A stretch of 64,000 bases of DNA from Alviniconcha marisindica (lineage: Eukaryota > Mollusca > Gastropoda > Provannidae): the NCBI GenBank assembly GCA_018857735.1, contig JABMCL010000754.1:686001-750000 (forward strand), given 5' to 3'. The notes below the pieces were generated by a model. It was not told the origin of the DNA. It worked only from the letters and a program-made list of their open reading frames with translations, and did no database searches. The translations under genes and the position numbers were made by a program. Shown in pieces: positions 24,638 to 35,590 of the stretch. Each line of letters opens with the position of its first letter. Positions within the stretch are counted from its first letter, which is position 1.

Positions 24638-24815
24638 CTGTCATGACCAGAATGACCTGCATTAAGATGGGCAGCAATGAGAGCCATTTTAATGTTTCAG
24701 TAACTGGACAGGACAAAGTCACAATCACAAGACAGAGTCCACAGACCACAGCTTTCGAAGAAAAAGGAGAGCTAAAGCAGAATCAAAATGAGGTCCTTCT
24801 GCTTACCAGAGAGAT
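24638..24815 (-). mobile_element. SINE family B, head fragment
   Basis: Matches, in reverse orientation, the head half of family B seen intact at 59993-60384. It contains GACCTGCATTAAGATGGGC, GAGCCATTTTAATGTTTC and CTTCTGCTTACCAG. The terminal tRNA-like piece and the tail are missing. Confidence 0.75.
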
Positions 24816-24861
24816 GATCGATTAGTTAGACTATGACATACCACCAACCACACAGGGTCAC

Positions 24862-24946
24862 CTTTGGATGAGAGAGACAGAAGAAAAGAGTACAGTTCTC
24901 ACACATCCCCTCAACATCTGATTTAATTACGGAACATGTGACACAC
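24862..24946 (-). CDS. ePHD gene 1, end of the ePHD finger
   Basis: The 28-codon exon, starting after ATAG (24947-24948) and ending at donor GTGACC, completes a split Arg codon. It ends TLFFCLSHPK, providing the final Cys-x2-His zinc pair. It also adds CVTCSVIKSDVEGMCENC, four cysteines in two CxxC pairs that the plus paralogue lacks. The intron to exon 24995-25158 would be only 48 nt. That intron is a multiple of three and has no stop, so it may simply be translated. How this exon splices to the giant exon downstream is unclear, because the phases differ. Confidence 0.55.
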
Positions 24947-24994
24947 CTATGATTATGAAGGAAATCTGATATAATACACCAAATGACAACGTAC

Positions 24995-25158
24995 CGATAC
25001 ACATCAAGATTGTTTCTTGACTTCCTACGAGAGGTCACAGCATGAAGCTTGGCACAGTAAAAATGGAATGTTTTCCGGCATGCCTTCAGCTCGCATCCTG
25101 CTGTTGCACCAGTTTTCCTGCCTTTCTTAGCTTTCTGCTTTTTGCACCAGGAACAAGT
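24995..25158 (-). CDS. ePHD gene 1, ePHD core exon
   Basis: Acceptor TTTACTGCAG, donor GTACGT, 164 nt. It encodes TCSWCKKQKAKKGRKTGATAG then CELKACRKTFHFYCAKLHA. The CxxC, the Cys pair around the GC motif and the TFHFYCA motif are the zinc-binding core of an extended PHD finger of the PHF6/PHF11 type. The plus-gene counterpart is 38478-38662, where CRKTFHFPCA is nearly identical. Both exons end two bases into an Arg codon. Fingers of this class bind nucleic acid or chromatin in the nucleus; the exact ligand cannot be read from sequence. Confidence 0.85.
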
Positions 25159-25303
25159 CTGCAGTAAAAACATCAAAAGAGATAAACAATACTATAGGAT
25201 TGAAAAATGGAAATCACAATGGAGATCGAAGCTTCAAGTTCAAGGAGAGAAGAATAGAGAAAAGTTGTTTTTAATGCCCAGTTTACTTTGTAGTTGACTA
25301 GTT

Positions 25304-27230
25304 TATTTCAGTATCCATTCCACCCCCATGTTACCACATGTGTACATAGGTCCCATATGGGATCTATGTGGGCTGGCATATAGGCCACATATATGGGAAA
25401 AACATGTGGGATCCACACAGGGAATGAAATGGGTCCCATATGGGATTTATCTGGGATTCAATATGGGACCCATGTCTTTCTCAGATACATTACACGTTTC
25501 CCATGTGGATCCCATATACTTCCCATATGGATACCACATGAATGCCAGATGTTTCCCAGATGGCTCTCATATAAAAAATGGGTTAATCCCGGGTTTCTTG
25601 GATGTATTCTACTGATGTTCAGTGTATTTCTGTGATGCATGCCTGATGTTCTGGTGTGGGTACATGTTTTTATAGATCAACAGTACTGTATCACTTTCTA
25701 GATGACTAGAGGCTGTGCAAGTCTACATAAATTCATGTCAGTTTCACTTCATGGCATTCATTTGAGACCCCATTTTACTTCTTTTATTTATGGGTACAAA
25801 TTAATAAAAGGGTATTTATTTTTCTAATGTGGACCATTAGATTTTAGCATGTTCACAATATTGTTTTAATGATAAACCAACACTAAAACACTGGATTGCT
25901 GAACACACGCTAAAGTAAAATTGCTGAACTGCTCTAGAGAACATTGATCTTATTATATAAACATATATATTAGTTAATATTAAAATCTGACTCTAAATTG
26001 CTAAAGAGGCAAGACAGGGGCTCAAAAGAAAGAAAGAAAGAAGACTAAATCACTAATTACCAAGATACGTTGGAAGAAAAATCAGAAAAAGAATATATTC
26101 AGTAGCAACCATTTTTTATTTTTTTATTGAAACAATAAAATCACACTACAAATGCTCTATCATTACTATACATCTAGTCATTTTCTTGAGACAGGATACG
26201 TAAAAAAGAAATTAAAATTAAAAAGAAACTTTTCTCCAATCCTTTTGAGTAATTTTAGACATGTTCATCCTTTTTAGACATGGCCCCCCCCCATTTTGTA
26301 TTAAAACAAAAAAATCAAATGCTCCATCATTACTATCTTCACATTTACAGTCATTTAGTACATGATACTAAAAATAAAATAAAAAGGTTAAAAAAAAGGT
26401 CTTAAACTATCTTCTCATGTGCCTGTCTAGCCCTTTTTGCTTCCCCTCTCCATCTTCCCGTTGTCCTTGCTGCCTGTGAGCCAGGTTGATACCACCTCTC
26501 TCATTTCTGAGTCAGTGGCACCTGGATGCAGCCTCCTCACTGCATCTGCACAGATACACACACAAAACATTAAAACTAATAAAAGTTGAAAATCCTGCAG
26601 TTCTGATAGATACTGGAAAATCTGCAGGTATGGAGAAAAAAGAACATGATGACAAGCCATTTTAATGTACTCCCACTTTCAAAGATACATTCTACGAGAC
26701 ACTGCAGTGTTGCTTCCCGTACGCAAATATATGGTGAACAACCAACCTTTTCTGTTTGTGTGTGACCGTCGAACAGCAGAGATGGCGAACAATGAAATCG
26801 AAGTGGCGGTCACAAAGCCGTGGGATCGAGGCAAATCCGGTCTTTTGAAAAAAATCGGCTGAAAGCATGAGAAGTCACAACCACAGGCACAGAGAACTGA
26901 TAGGTAACGGTGGATTTCTCTCTCTTGTGTGCTCTTTCTCACTTCATTCTGGAGAGCGAGAGAGAGAAAGGTCCCCGTGCCTGTGGACTCATAACGCTGG
27001 TCAGTGGAAAATTTGCACGTGCTGTATGTGGCAGTGCCCGACGTCGCATCGTCACTGGCTCAGCCTATAGGGAAGATATAGGCCGCCATGAGCATTTACC
27101 ACACCAGCTTATGTAGGAAAACTATATAGAATCTGGAAGGATCCCATATGGGTATCTGGGACCCGCGAGAAAATGGCAATCCTATGTGGGCCCCACATGA
27201 TTTCGGCATCCTTTGCTGACTGGGAAAACG
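25304..27230. mobile_element. 1.9-kb insertion splitting a SINE, with CCCATATGGG palindromes
   Basis: A family A SINE stops at about 25340 (TTCAGTATCCATTCCACCCC, then ATGTTACCAC) and resumes at about 27230 (TAGCACATAAAAGATCCTGG), so the DNA between looks inserted. Both edges carry the palindrome CCCATATGGG: 25352-25361 and 25435-25444 near the left, 27143-27152 near the right, with many near matches from 25340 to 25580. The interior holds a duplicated stretch (about 26131 and 26303). It also has a minus-strand exon-like frame at 26427-26545 reading DAVRRLHPGATDSEMREVV after an acceptor CTGTGCAG. Ends and target duplication are not clear. A DNA transposon remnant is the best guess. Confidence 0.5.
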
Positions 27231-27535
27231 TAGCACATAAAAGATCCTGGTCATTCTGCCAAAAGTGCTGGGGGTAGGTTACAGCTACATGAGTTAAACA
27301 CACATGCACCTTACGTATGTGGCTTTGCATGAAGTGACATGGAGCATGGTTATATGGTGTACACAGAACGCGCCGAGATGGCAGCAGTTTCATGTAGCAC
27401 CAGCCATGCCAACGCTGTATATGGATATTAAAAAATGTGCTATAAAACGCTAGTCACTCATGTAGAATCACATGTGAGTGCAGTGAGTCCGCTTGAGAGT
27501 GGAGAATAGCACTATATAAAAGTGATCAACAATAG
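27230..27535 (+). mobile_element. SINE family A, 3' part after the insertion
   Basis: Continues the SINE interrupted at about 25340: GATCCTGGTCATTCTGCC, GGTTACAGCTACATG, CATGAAGTGACATGGAGC and the ACTATATAAAAG end. Confidence 0.85.
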
Positions 27536-28066
27536 TTTATATCAGGGCAAAAACTAGTGTAGAAGGCACATTGAGCATTGCTTCAAATTACAATTTAAAC
27601 ACAAACAAAATGGAGGAGGGGCAAGAGGATCAGGAGAAGATGAAGAATGAACAGTTTTGTCTTTTAAAAGCCTTAGACTTAAATGCACATTGTGTTCATT
27701 TTCTTTTACATGCGTTATTGAGTGTAGAAAAACTAGGAACTCATAACGTGGATGACACCCTGCTGTAACCTTGCAGTTTGATATCATGATAGTTCAGCTC
27801 CACATTATGATCTACCAGGACACTGCCATGTGAATATGTTTACACTTTGCACTGGCACTCTGAATGCATACATAATTTTTATATGCAACCTATTCACCTT
27901 ATCTATTTTTGCGTGCCTGTGTGTATCTTTTTTCTGTCTATTCCACTTCCACAGTCAGAAGGCTAGATGTAAAAAAAAAAGAAGAAGAAAAGGAAAAGGT
28001 AACAACAAACAAGAAAGAAAGAAAATTTTAAAAAAAAGTTCTCCTTGTTACCAAACTTACACTCAC

Positions 28067-28162
28067 CAGTTTCTTTCCCCTTGCAATTTCCTTCTTGACT
28101 TTGTCAATTTTAAATCCACCAAAGTTAGAAAAATCGTACTGTTTCAATCCTGATGAGTATTG
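28067..28162 (-). CDS. ePHD gene 1, 96-nt linker exon of the ePHD
   Basis: Acceptor TTTATCTTCAG, donor GTGAGT. It is in phase 0 and encodes QYSSGLKQYDFSNFGGFKID then KVKKEIARGKKL, 32 codons. The plus-gene exon 37195-37290 is also 96 nt and reads QYASGLTQYKCEEFGGFDVN onward to RGSKL. The motif YSSGL, then a linker ending in an RG-KKL stretch before the first CxxC, is typical of the part joining the pre-PHD C2HC knuckle to the PHD in ePHD proteins. Confidence 0.9.
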
Positions 28163-28411
28163 CTGAAGATAAACACAGAAACAAACAAAAGAGTTTACGA
28201 TAATGTTAATGACATAAATATATACACAATGAATTTATTATAGCTGCATTTTACTCTTCAATAAGATCAACATTTTATGACGGATTAATTCTCCTTGCAG
28301 TATTACTGGAATGCAGATAAAGTCATCTCTAACATCAAATAACGCTTATCAACAACTTTGCAGCATGTTTTAATTTCCTATTGTAAATGGCTTCAAATGA
28401 AATGTGACAGT

Positions 28412-28636
28412 AAACTGGTGCATCGTGTACACAGAATGTGCTCTGAGACAGCAGCAGTTTTAAATGGCACCATGCATGTAACAACCAAACAGCACTGTAA
28501 GCACATCACTTTGGTGGATATTTAAAATGCGCCATAAAAAGGGCTACAGTCACTCACTCACATTTGCATGCAACAAGAGCACAGTGAGTCTGCCTGAGTG
28601 CTGGGAACAGTGCTATATATATAAAAGCAATCAATT
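28412..28636 (+). mobile_element. SINE family A, 3' fragment
   Basis: Contains ACAGCAGCAGTTTTAAATGG-like and CATAAAAAGGGCTACAGTCA sequences and ends with GTGCTATATATATAAAAGC plus an AATT-rich tail. It lies between ePHD exons 28067-28162 and 29264-29389 of the minus gene. Confidence 0.75.
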
Positions 28637-29263
28637 AATTAATTAATAACATTTTAATGTAACTTGGCATTCTTGCTCATGTGTTATCACACACCCAAAG
28701 CCATGGCAGTTAATCAGGCTGAAACACAATGACATTGTGAGTGAGTCCTTGATGCACAGCACACACACACCCTCACCACCACCACCACCACCACCTCTAG
28801 TTCTAACAAAAAGTCTTAAACTTTCTACCAAAGAAACTTACAGTCACATCCAATAAAGGCAGTGTTCCAGAAACCATGGACTGGGTAAGACAACAGCATT
28901 ATGCAAATTTTGTTTTAGTTTAAACTGGGGAAACAAATTTCAACCGCGGATAAAAAGGTACACATCATCTACATATAGTACATAACTGCTTTCTTGAAAA
29001 TATCTACCAGGAAAGGTGTGTGATGCAAGATGTGCTTTGACTGGCTACAGCAACTGAGCATGTGTCTTATATTTTTTTATGGATTAAAATTGAGCATTTT
29101 CTGCTTCTTTTGCCGATGTGGGTTACCCATACAGGGAGAACAGCAAACAGTACCACACAATGCATAACTTGCGTTTGGTTTTAAATGAAATTACATTTCC
29201 ACTCTCACATGTAGGGGTAAGACAGCTAGTGTATCAGCCCCTAAGGACAACACTTGTACCTAC

Positions 29264-29389
29264 CATGCACTTATGGTGAGCAGCAAGAACCTTCATTTGG
29301 GGGAGCTGCTGATGGTGAAGCTTTCCACACGTGTCCTCCACACTCTTCCCATGGCCACAGAATTCACACTGGTAATCCTCTGCTGCTGG
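29264..29389 (-). CDS. ePHD gene 1, pre-PHD zinc knuckle exon
   Basis: Acceptor TGTGCATTCAG, donor GTAGGT, phase 0, 42 codons: PAAEDYQCEFCGHGKSVEDT followed by CGKLHHQQ and VLAAHHKCM. CxxC plus the late HHxC form the C2HC half-site of an ePHD. The plus-gene counterpart (36236-36355, 40 codons) has CQFCWHG and SAHHRCM and also ends with an ATG codon at the donor. This is the first coding exon I can support; an upstream exon with the start codon must exist but is not identified. A CT/CA microsatellite lies about 40 bp upstream of the acceptor. Confidence 0.85.
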
Positions 29390-29430
29390 CTGAATGCACA
29401 CAACACACACATGAATGGAGGAACAATTAA

Positions 29431-29580
<150 letters not shown>

Positions 29581-29839
29581 AGGTATACTGTAGTTCTAAA
29601 ACTAGTAAAAGCAAGAATGAAAAAATGAAAAATATGTTCAGCATAATGTCAGTCAGATGTTTCAAACAAAAACAAAACATTCTTCCAAACACTCCAGCAA
29701 TTGAACACACCATATCTACAACCAGGTAAGTACACTTTCATTGATCACCACTTAACTGTTGTTTAACTGTTGTGTTTTTGCTCAAAAAAGGGTTTTACTC
29801 CTAAAATTCATATGTTTTATAAGCTTTCCTTTTAACTGT

Positions 29840-29843
29840 ATAT

Positions 29844-29897
<54 letters not shown>
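29840..29897. repeat. AT microsatellite
   Basis: AT repeats with short breaks, followed by ATGTATGT. It lies in the presumed region between the two divergent genes. Confidence 0.9.
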
Positions 29898-29904
<7 letters not shown>

Positions 29905-30299
29905 CTGGATCTCTATTTAAACAAAAAAACAAAACAGAAATGTGTGAATTATGGGGCAGGGGGAGGTAAGAACTAAGATTGTTTCTCAAATCAAATGGCA
30001 ATATGAAAACTGGGCAGGAATAGATCAAGACTGGAATAGATCAAGACTATCACAAAATGTCTTCTTTGACTCAGTTTGAGTGTCAGAAATTACTGCCTCA
30101 TTTGAGCTCTATGTTTGGATGGCACTAATTTCGCTGTTTGGAAATTAGCCATTCAGCCTGGGGAAGCAGTGTATGTCAGTATCAGTTCCCAATTGGTAGG
30201 TCATCTTTGTTTTAGTAACATGGTGCAAAAAGCAAATTGATGGATTCTGAAGGATACAGTGGGGAAAAACAACAATTACTTCACAATAATTATGTATGC

Positions 30300-30325
30300 C
30301 CCCCCCCCCCCCCCCCCCCCCCCCC
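30300..30325. repeat. Poly-C homopolymer
   Basis: A run of about 26 C in the intergenic region. Confidence 0.95.
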
Positions 30326-30450
30326 AACTTATTCTGCTGAGTGTGAGAGGGTGAAACTATGCTTGCAGTAGGAATACCTTGGTTGTTTTTAAAACGACCA
30401 CTACGCATGTCCGTCCATCCATCCATTCCATGCAGTGCTTATTACTTGAA

Positions 30451-30660
30451 CTAGTTGAAGGTTGGCAGGGAGTCACGTACGGCTGACAGAACGACTGAGT
30501 TCCAGAGTCTGCTTGCGGATGGGACGTAGCCTAACAGTGACAGTTCAGGAATGGGCCGGCGTCGATAGGTGTAATGGAGTTCTAAAAGGTTAATGTGAAA
30601 TGGGATAAGTTTGCTTTCTGAAGCTTGATCCTGATCTTGACGTACAGCCGGTTTTGACAA
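30451..30660 (-). mobile_element. Possible LINE ORF2 tail
   Basis: On the minus strand the frame ends RRRPIPELSLLGYVPSASRL followed by WNSVVLSAVRDSLPTFN. This resembles the RLWNSLP-type C-terminus of non-LTR retrotransposon ORF2 proteins. No reverse transcriptase blocks are attached. Confidence 0.3.
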
Positions 30661-31119
30661 GTGTCAGTGATACGCCGACAGGACCCAATCTCAGGTATAG
30701 CCGTCAGCAGACAAGGAGCTTTAATGGCTTTTTAGACAGTAAGACATTCTTAAAAATAGACGCAAAAGTAGAAGTAAAATAAAAGCAATCATTTTAGACA
30801 ATAATTACCAGTGGCAGTGCTACTTTCGGTTCACCCAGCTCTAGTACTAGTAGTAGTAGTGGAAGACTTGTACAATTGCAATTTTTAGACAGTTTTAGTT
30901 TTACTTACCATTATTATTTGCGAGTAACAATGTGATTTTCAGAAACTATCTTCAATGCTTTAACTAAATCCAGACAGCCGTCCCTGTATAACCCGTATTA
31001 TCACCGTCAAATGTTGGCGGAGTTGCTTCACTTTGGGTAAACCCTTGCTCTAAAAATAGACGAGTTTCTCGGCAAATTGTCTGCGGCTGTGATTGGTTGA
31101 ATAGTTTATGGTGTTTCCA

Positions 31120-31290
31120 GGCTTCAACTTCTTTCCAGCGGAAATAGCTATTCCCAGAACAACGTCGCAATGCGTCGAATGTCCCGAAGCAAAAGTTCGC
31201 CCAATTAAGAACCAATTTTATTATGTTCACCGAACTTTTTTCAGACGAAAGTCTGCGAAGCAAAAGTTTGCCCAAACATATGCACGGGCG
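31120..31290. mobile_element. Fragment of the Harbinger-like MITE
   Basis: Contains GAAGCAAAAGTTCGCCCAAT and TCTGCGAAGCAAAAGTTTGC, matching the terminal region of the MITEs at 33225-33833 and 60501-61075. Boundaries are unclear. Confidence 0.5.
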
Positions 31291-31301
31291 GGGGAGCGGT
31301 A

Positions 31302-31334
<33 letters not shown>
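31302..31334. repeat. GT microsatellite
   Basis: A simple GT repeat at the edge of the MITE fragment. Confidence 0.95.
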
Positions 31335-31336
<2 letters not shown>

Positions 31337-31402
31337 CTCTTGTCTCAACATCAGTATTTCCAACAGACTGTTGTTGGCACCGCTGGGCGCAGGCTATGCA
31401 CT

Positions 31403-31403
<1 letters not shown>

Positions 31404-31480
<77 letters not shown>
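31404..31480. repeat. AT microsatellite
   Basis: About 38 uninterrupted AT units. Confidence 0.95.
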
Positions 31481-31482
<2 letters not shown>

Positions 31483-31550
31483 CTCCCCTATTGTTTTCTT
31501 GGGTCTTACGAGGATGTCATTTGTGACCCATAGTATTATGGACCAGATAC

Positions 31551-31740
31551 AATACAATACAATACAACTGACTTTATTGTCTCTGTGTAGAGAAACTGAT
31601 TTGCTTTCTGGCTCGTCATTTACATAAAAACATTTAATAAAATTAACAATAAAACATCAACAACTCAATGACTCAACACGGAGCGGCTAAAAACCGCTCA
31701 AATACAAGGAAAATACTTAACAACTCGGCAGTAACAATAC
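31551..31740 (-). mobile_element. LINE 3' UTR fragment
   Basis: Same sequence as the 3' UTR end of the LINE at 18586-18760: ACTTTATTGTCTCTGTGTAG, TTTGCTTTCTGGCTCGTC and GCTAAAAACCGCTCAAATAC. It is a strongly 5'-truncated copy. The ACAATACAATAC tail is present. Confidence 0.85.
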
Positions 31741-31898
31741 TCACACACACACACATGGCACACACACACACGCACGCACGCACGCACCCACCCGCCACCC
31801 ACCCACCCACACACACACTTATTATTATTATAATAAATATAAGAAGCTCTTTTTCAGTGGCTGTGTGACGCGGAATTCATTATACAGAGTACACGTCG

Positions 31899-31940
31899 CC
31901 CTGATATAACCGCAATGGTTGACTGGGCGTAAAACACCAA
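31899..31940 (+). mobile_element. SINE tail fragment
   Basis: CTGATATAACCGCAATGGTT then GACTGGGCGTAAAACACC, a short conserved piece also found at about 11356 and 53199. It is probably the 3' domain of a SINE whose head is missing. Confidence 0.5.
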
Positions 31941-32183
31941 GTCAGTTACTCGATCAGTATTACAGAGTACACGTACTTTGAATCTACGATCTATTTATTC
32001 GGGTCTGAGCCTCCTTCCGGCTTCGACAACTTCACCAGGCACTTTAGAGTCACGGTCTTTCACAGTGTAATCAATTCTAATGAATAAATAATAAGTTCTG
32101 CAATATAGGATAGTGTATCTTCTTCAGTCTTCCCGGCTGTGACGAAGCGACCGCCGCAATCATCATGTTGATTATTTCATTTG

Positions 32184-32520
32184 TCACTTTATGAAGGGTC
32201 GGCAGCTGAGCGCAAAATCATCACAATAAATAAATAAATATGGGTTGTTTTGGATTACTGCAGTCTGGAGGCCCTTGACACAATTAATTGTGTCCATGGT
32301 CTTGGCCTCAGTGACTTCCTAGGGCAGGTCATTCCAGTCTCTGATGGTTCTCGGCAGGAAAATGAATGAGTACTGCTGGCACTGGGTTCTGCAGTGTGGC
32401 TGCAAGAACTGCTGATTGTGTCTTCGAGTCGTTGACGTGGGGGTGTTGGTTGGAGCTTGCTCTTAATCCCATCAGTATCAAAGTGGATGGCCATGTCGTG
32501 GGGCTCTGTTTGGCTGGCTT
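32184..32520 (-). mobile_element. LINE ORF2 C-terminal fragment (second family)
   Basis: The minus strand reads HNQQFLQPHCRTQCQQYSFI then FLPRTIRDWNDLP, a TAG, EVTEAKTMDTINCVKGLQTA and a stop at 32184-32186. The FLPRTIRDWN-LP motif is a hallmark of the end of CR1/jockey-type ORF2. The internal stop shows it is dead. Confidence 0.75.
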
Positions 32521-33221
32521 GGTCTGCTGGAGCTGTGCTTTGTCTTCACGAAGGTGAAGTTTTGATGATGTGGCGGTGTTTTTGGTTTTAAGACATATTA
32601 CTTTTAGTAATTTCGGGTAATCCGTGATGTCGGAGGTTGCTTCCTGTCAATGTTTTGGAGGGAATACCAGCCGCAAGCATTGTTGTCTCACTTTGAACTG
32701 CGGAAACAAACTAAACAGCATTTTGGGACATGACAGAGGTACCATCAACATTTTCTCAGTTAATGTTTGAAACTCTTCTGTTCAAAAATAAATTTGTTGC
32801 AGTGATTTAACGTTCAGTTTTCTTTCATTGCCTCTGGATGGCTGGAACCCACGGATGAAACAGCGAACTGCAGTGTATTTGTGTAATCAATTATTTTGAT
32901 AGAAGGTCAACATTAATTTTTATCCTTTTTTCTTCCTTTTTTTTTTTTACATCCATTTTTCTTATTTTGCCTTCAAAATTAAGCTTTTTTAAAATTTTAT
33001 TTAAAAAAAATTAAATGCGTGCAACTAAACATGAAGTTGCAAATACTGACAGTGATCTTTGTAAAAGAATTAGAATACTGCACTTGTCTTGTGTAGTTTA
33101 AATGTGGTGTAGTTTAAATGTGTCTGTTAACTACACTGTATTTGGTATTTTCGAACTTGGGAATGGGACCCTCCATGCCTATGGCTGCAATGGCGTTCAA
33201 CAGTTTTCACCAGTGCCCTGG

Positions 33222-33836
33222 TTAAGCCCGTTCTTAACTGGGCGAATGTTTGTTCGCCGAACATACTTCGGACAGTTCGGCGAACTATGATTCGTTTCAG
33301 TTGAACTTTTGGTTCGCCGAATATGGTTCGGACAGTCCAAACTTTACTTCTTTCTCAACTGGCTTTTAATGAGATGCAAGCTTCGGCCCGAACTTGCGGC
33401 AGACGCGCAGCAGACAGCATGATCGAAAATGTAGGCTAAAGTCAATATACTTTCATCATCCCTCACAGGGTAATTCAACTAACTACTATCTAATTCTGGG
33501 TCTCGGAGACAGGCTGCGCCTCCCACAAGTCAACAAATAAATGCCCTCTGAAGCGAGTGAAGAACCTAGCGACACCGTCACTCGTTTTTATTTTTACTTT
33601 TTCTTCATCCACAGGAGAGCTCTGCTCTCAGCCAATCAGAGGCAATGATCGTCGAATAGGGCGAATGTTCCCAGAACATGTTGAGCGAAGCTTTTTGGAC
33701 CCCGAATATAGCTTCGACGAATACTTCCAACTAGGCTCGCGAAGAAAAGTTTGCTCAATTAGGAACCAAATAGGTTCGCCGAATACTTCCAACTAGGTTC
33801 ACGAAGAAACATTCACTCAATTAAGAACGGGCTTTA
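33222..33836. mobile_element. PIF/Harbinger-like MITE with TTA target duplication
   Basis: The 609-bp element 33225-33833 begins AGCCCGTTCTTAACTGGGCG and ends TTAAGAACGGGCT, its inverse. It is flanked by TTA on both sides (33222-33224, 33834-33836). The interior is palindrome-rich, with repeated TTCGCCGAA and TTCGGACAGT-type motifs. A stretch at about 33440-33475 resembles a LINE 3' end (GTCAATATACTTTCATCATC). A 3-bp T-A/T-A target duplication of the form TWA is characteristic of PIF/Harbinger. No transposase frame is present. Confidence 0.85.
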
Positions 33837-33964
33837 GACTTAGTTTGGCCTTTTGCTGGTACTACTAATCTACTAGATATAAGCCTGTTTTATTGATTTT
33901 AATGATATTGAGGCCCAAAAACTTTGGCGTTTAAAATGTCCTGAGGAATGTCCCACCTCCTTGA

Positions 33965-34525
33965 ATATTACCTGCTTCCACTTTTTAAAATACATTTTCT
34001 GTTCACCACTCCAGTCTCCTCCTTGGCACAATATGGTCTGCAAAACAAAGGTCATGCTGAGAAGTCAGACCCTCCAGTGTCATTGTCATCTTCATGTCTG
34101 TGCCACAGAAAATCTGTTATCAAAGCATTGCTGTACTCCTTTCTCTTCTGTCACTCAGTAGCTCAGCTGGTGGTTTAATGGTTTTCTAAGCCTTTCAATT
34201 GTTTCTTTGTTTGAAGTGGATGATGATACAAACAATTCTCTTGGTGTTGGTAACAGCAGTCATGCTTCTTCCTGTTTCTAAAATAAAATTTCTGTTCCCT
34301 GTTCCACTTTCCAGTCTCCACCATGGCACAACACAGTCTGCAAAACAAAGGTCATGCCAGACTTTCCAGTGTGAATGTCATCTTCATGCCTGTGCCATGT
34401 TCATCTCATGGAAAAAATGTTACCCAAGTGTTATCCCTTTATCTTCTGTCGCTTAATAGCTGGCAGTTTGATGGCCTTCTCTGCCATTTCAAGGGTTTCT
34501 TTGTTTGAAGTAGATGATGATACGT
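33965..34525. repeat. Imperfect tandem duplication, 294-bp offset
   Basis: Copy 1 (about 33970-34229) and copy 2 (about 34264-34523) share CTGCAAAACAAAGGTCATGC, TCATCTTCATG, CTCTTCTGTC and TTTGTTTGAAGT followed by GATGATGATAC. Divergence is noticeable, so it is older than the 1,682-bp triplication. It lies in the region between the two genes. Confidence 0.7.
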
Positions 34526-34529
34526 GTAT

Positions 34530-35517
34530 CAGGGGTCGTGCTGCCTTTCAGAGATTTGCGTCAACCGACGCGAAACGTTACGTATTTTGCGTCAGTGATA
34601 CGAAAAATGCGTAGCCTACAGCATACACCTTGGAATTAGTGCACAAAGCGAAATTGATGGAGTTCACGATCTATAAAGTGAGCAGACGAAAATAGTCAAA
34701 CGAAAGTCTATCCGTGCACAAAAAAGTGGAAACGTTCAGTAAATATGCTGTTCATAAAGAGTGGGAATAGATCGGAACATAGTACGCGGCATGATGAGCA
34801 AACAATGTCGGCAAACCCAATTCTTGTCTACCACGGGATTTGGTAATGAGATGAAGTTGAAATCGAGGCTGCCGTCATTTTCTCTCATTCGTATTTGATG
34901 TCAACGCGCGTTTTGTTTACGGCTTCGTAGTCGTCTACATTTGAGTAAATTCTGATACACGCGGACAGTTAGACTAGGCACATTGGGTTGTTTCAGATTC
35001 CATGTTTGGGATTGTGTCCTCTGTCGACTGACCAGAAATTATCACTGATATTGTGATAAGTTTAGCAGGATACGCGATTTCTTGCTGGCCAGACTGATAC
35101 GGAGACTGGCTATTCTTCCAGATATGGGTTCATATTAATCATAAGGATTCGGTTCAAATAAATCATTGTCATTCTTCGGAAAAGTATGCAAATTTTATTC
35201 ACAGACACAGGGCGCTACCGACTATAACGCATAGATCAGTGATTGGGGGGGGGGGTATCGACATACAGACCAAAATAATGGCAGCTTGCACATTTATTTC
35301 ATTGACTGAGCTTGTGCCGGGGAGGAGTGCGGAGCCACGGCTGAGATCACATGGAGTTTGCAAATCAATCTAGTGTTGAGTGACGCGGCAGCCACCAGTG
35401 AGCCGTAACTTGCTGAATCAACGTTCAGTCATTTTGTGTGTGGCGATGTGGCCAAAATGTGTATGGCACCCGAAAATGCAATATTTACGCAAAATTTTGC
35501 ACTGAGCGCGACCCCTG
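34530..35517. mobile_element. hAT-like non-autonomous element
   Basis: The left end CAGGGGTCGTGCTGCC and right end GAGCGCGACCCCTG are inverted repeats. They enclose 988 bp with GC/CG-rich, palindromic TTTGCGTCA-like motifs and no long frame. The CAGGGG terminus is typical of hAT elements. Flanks read GTGTAT on the left and ATGTAT on the right, so an 8-bp target duplication is not evident. Its left end sits exactly at the edge of the 294-bp duplication. Confidence 0.55.
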
Positions 35518-35590
35518 ATGTATACAATTCAGTTGTGTGCTCATTTGAAGAGAAAAAACAATTGCACGTATTCCTCATTGCACCATATTA

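Noticed and set aside
26427..26660. An additional exon of the minus ePHD gene
   Set aside because: The paralogue has no exon between the 96-nt and core exons, and the sequence (DAVRRLHPGATDSE) shows no ePHD similarity. It is treated as part of the inserted element.
30964..31275. First exon of the minus gene
   Set aside because: The frame overlaps a MITE fragment and has no supported donor in phase 0.
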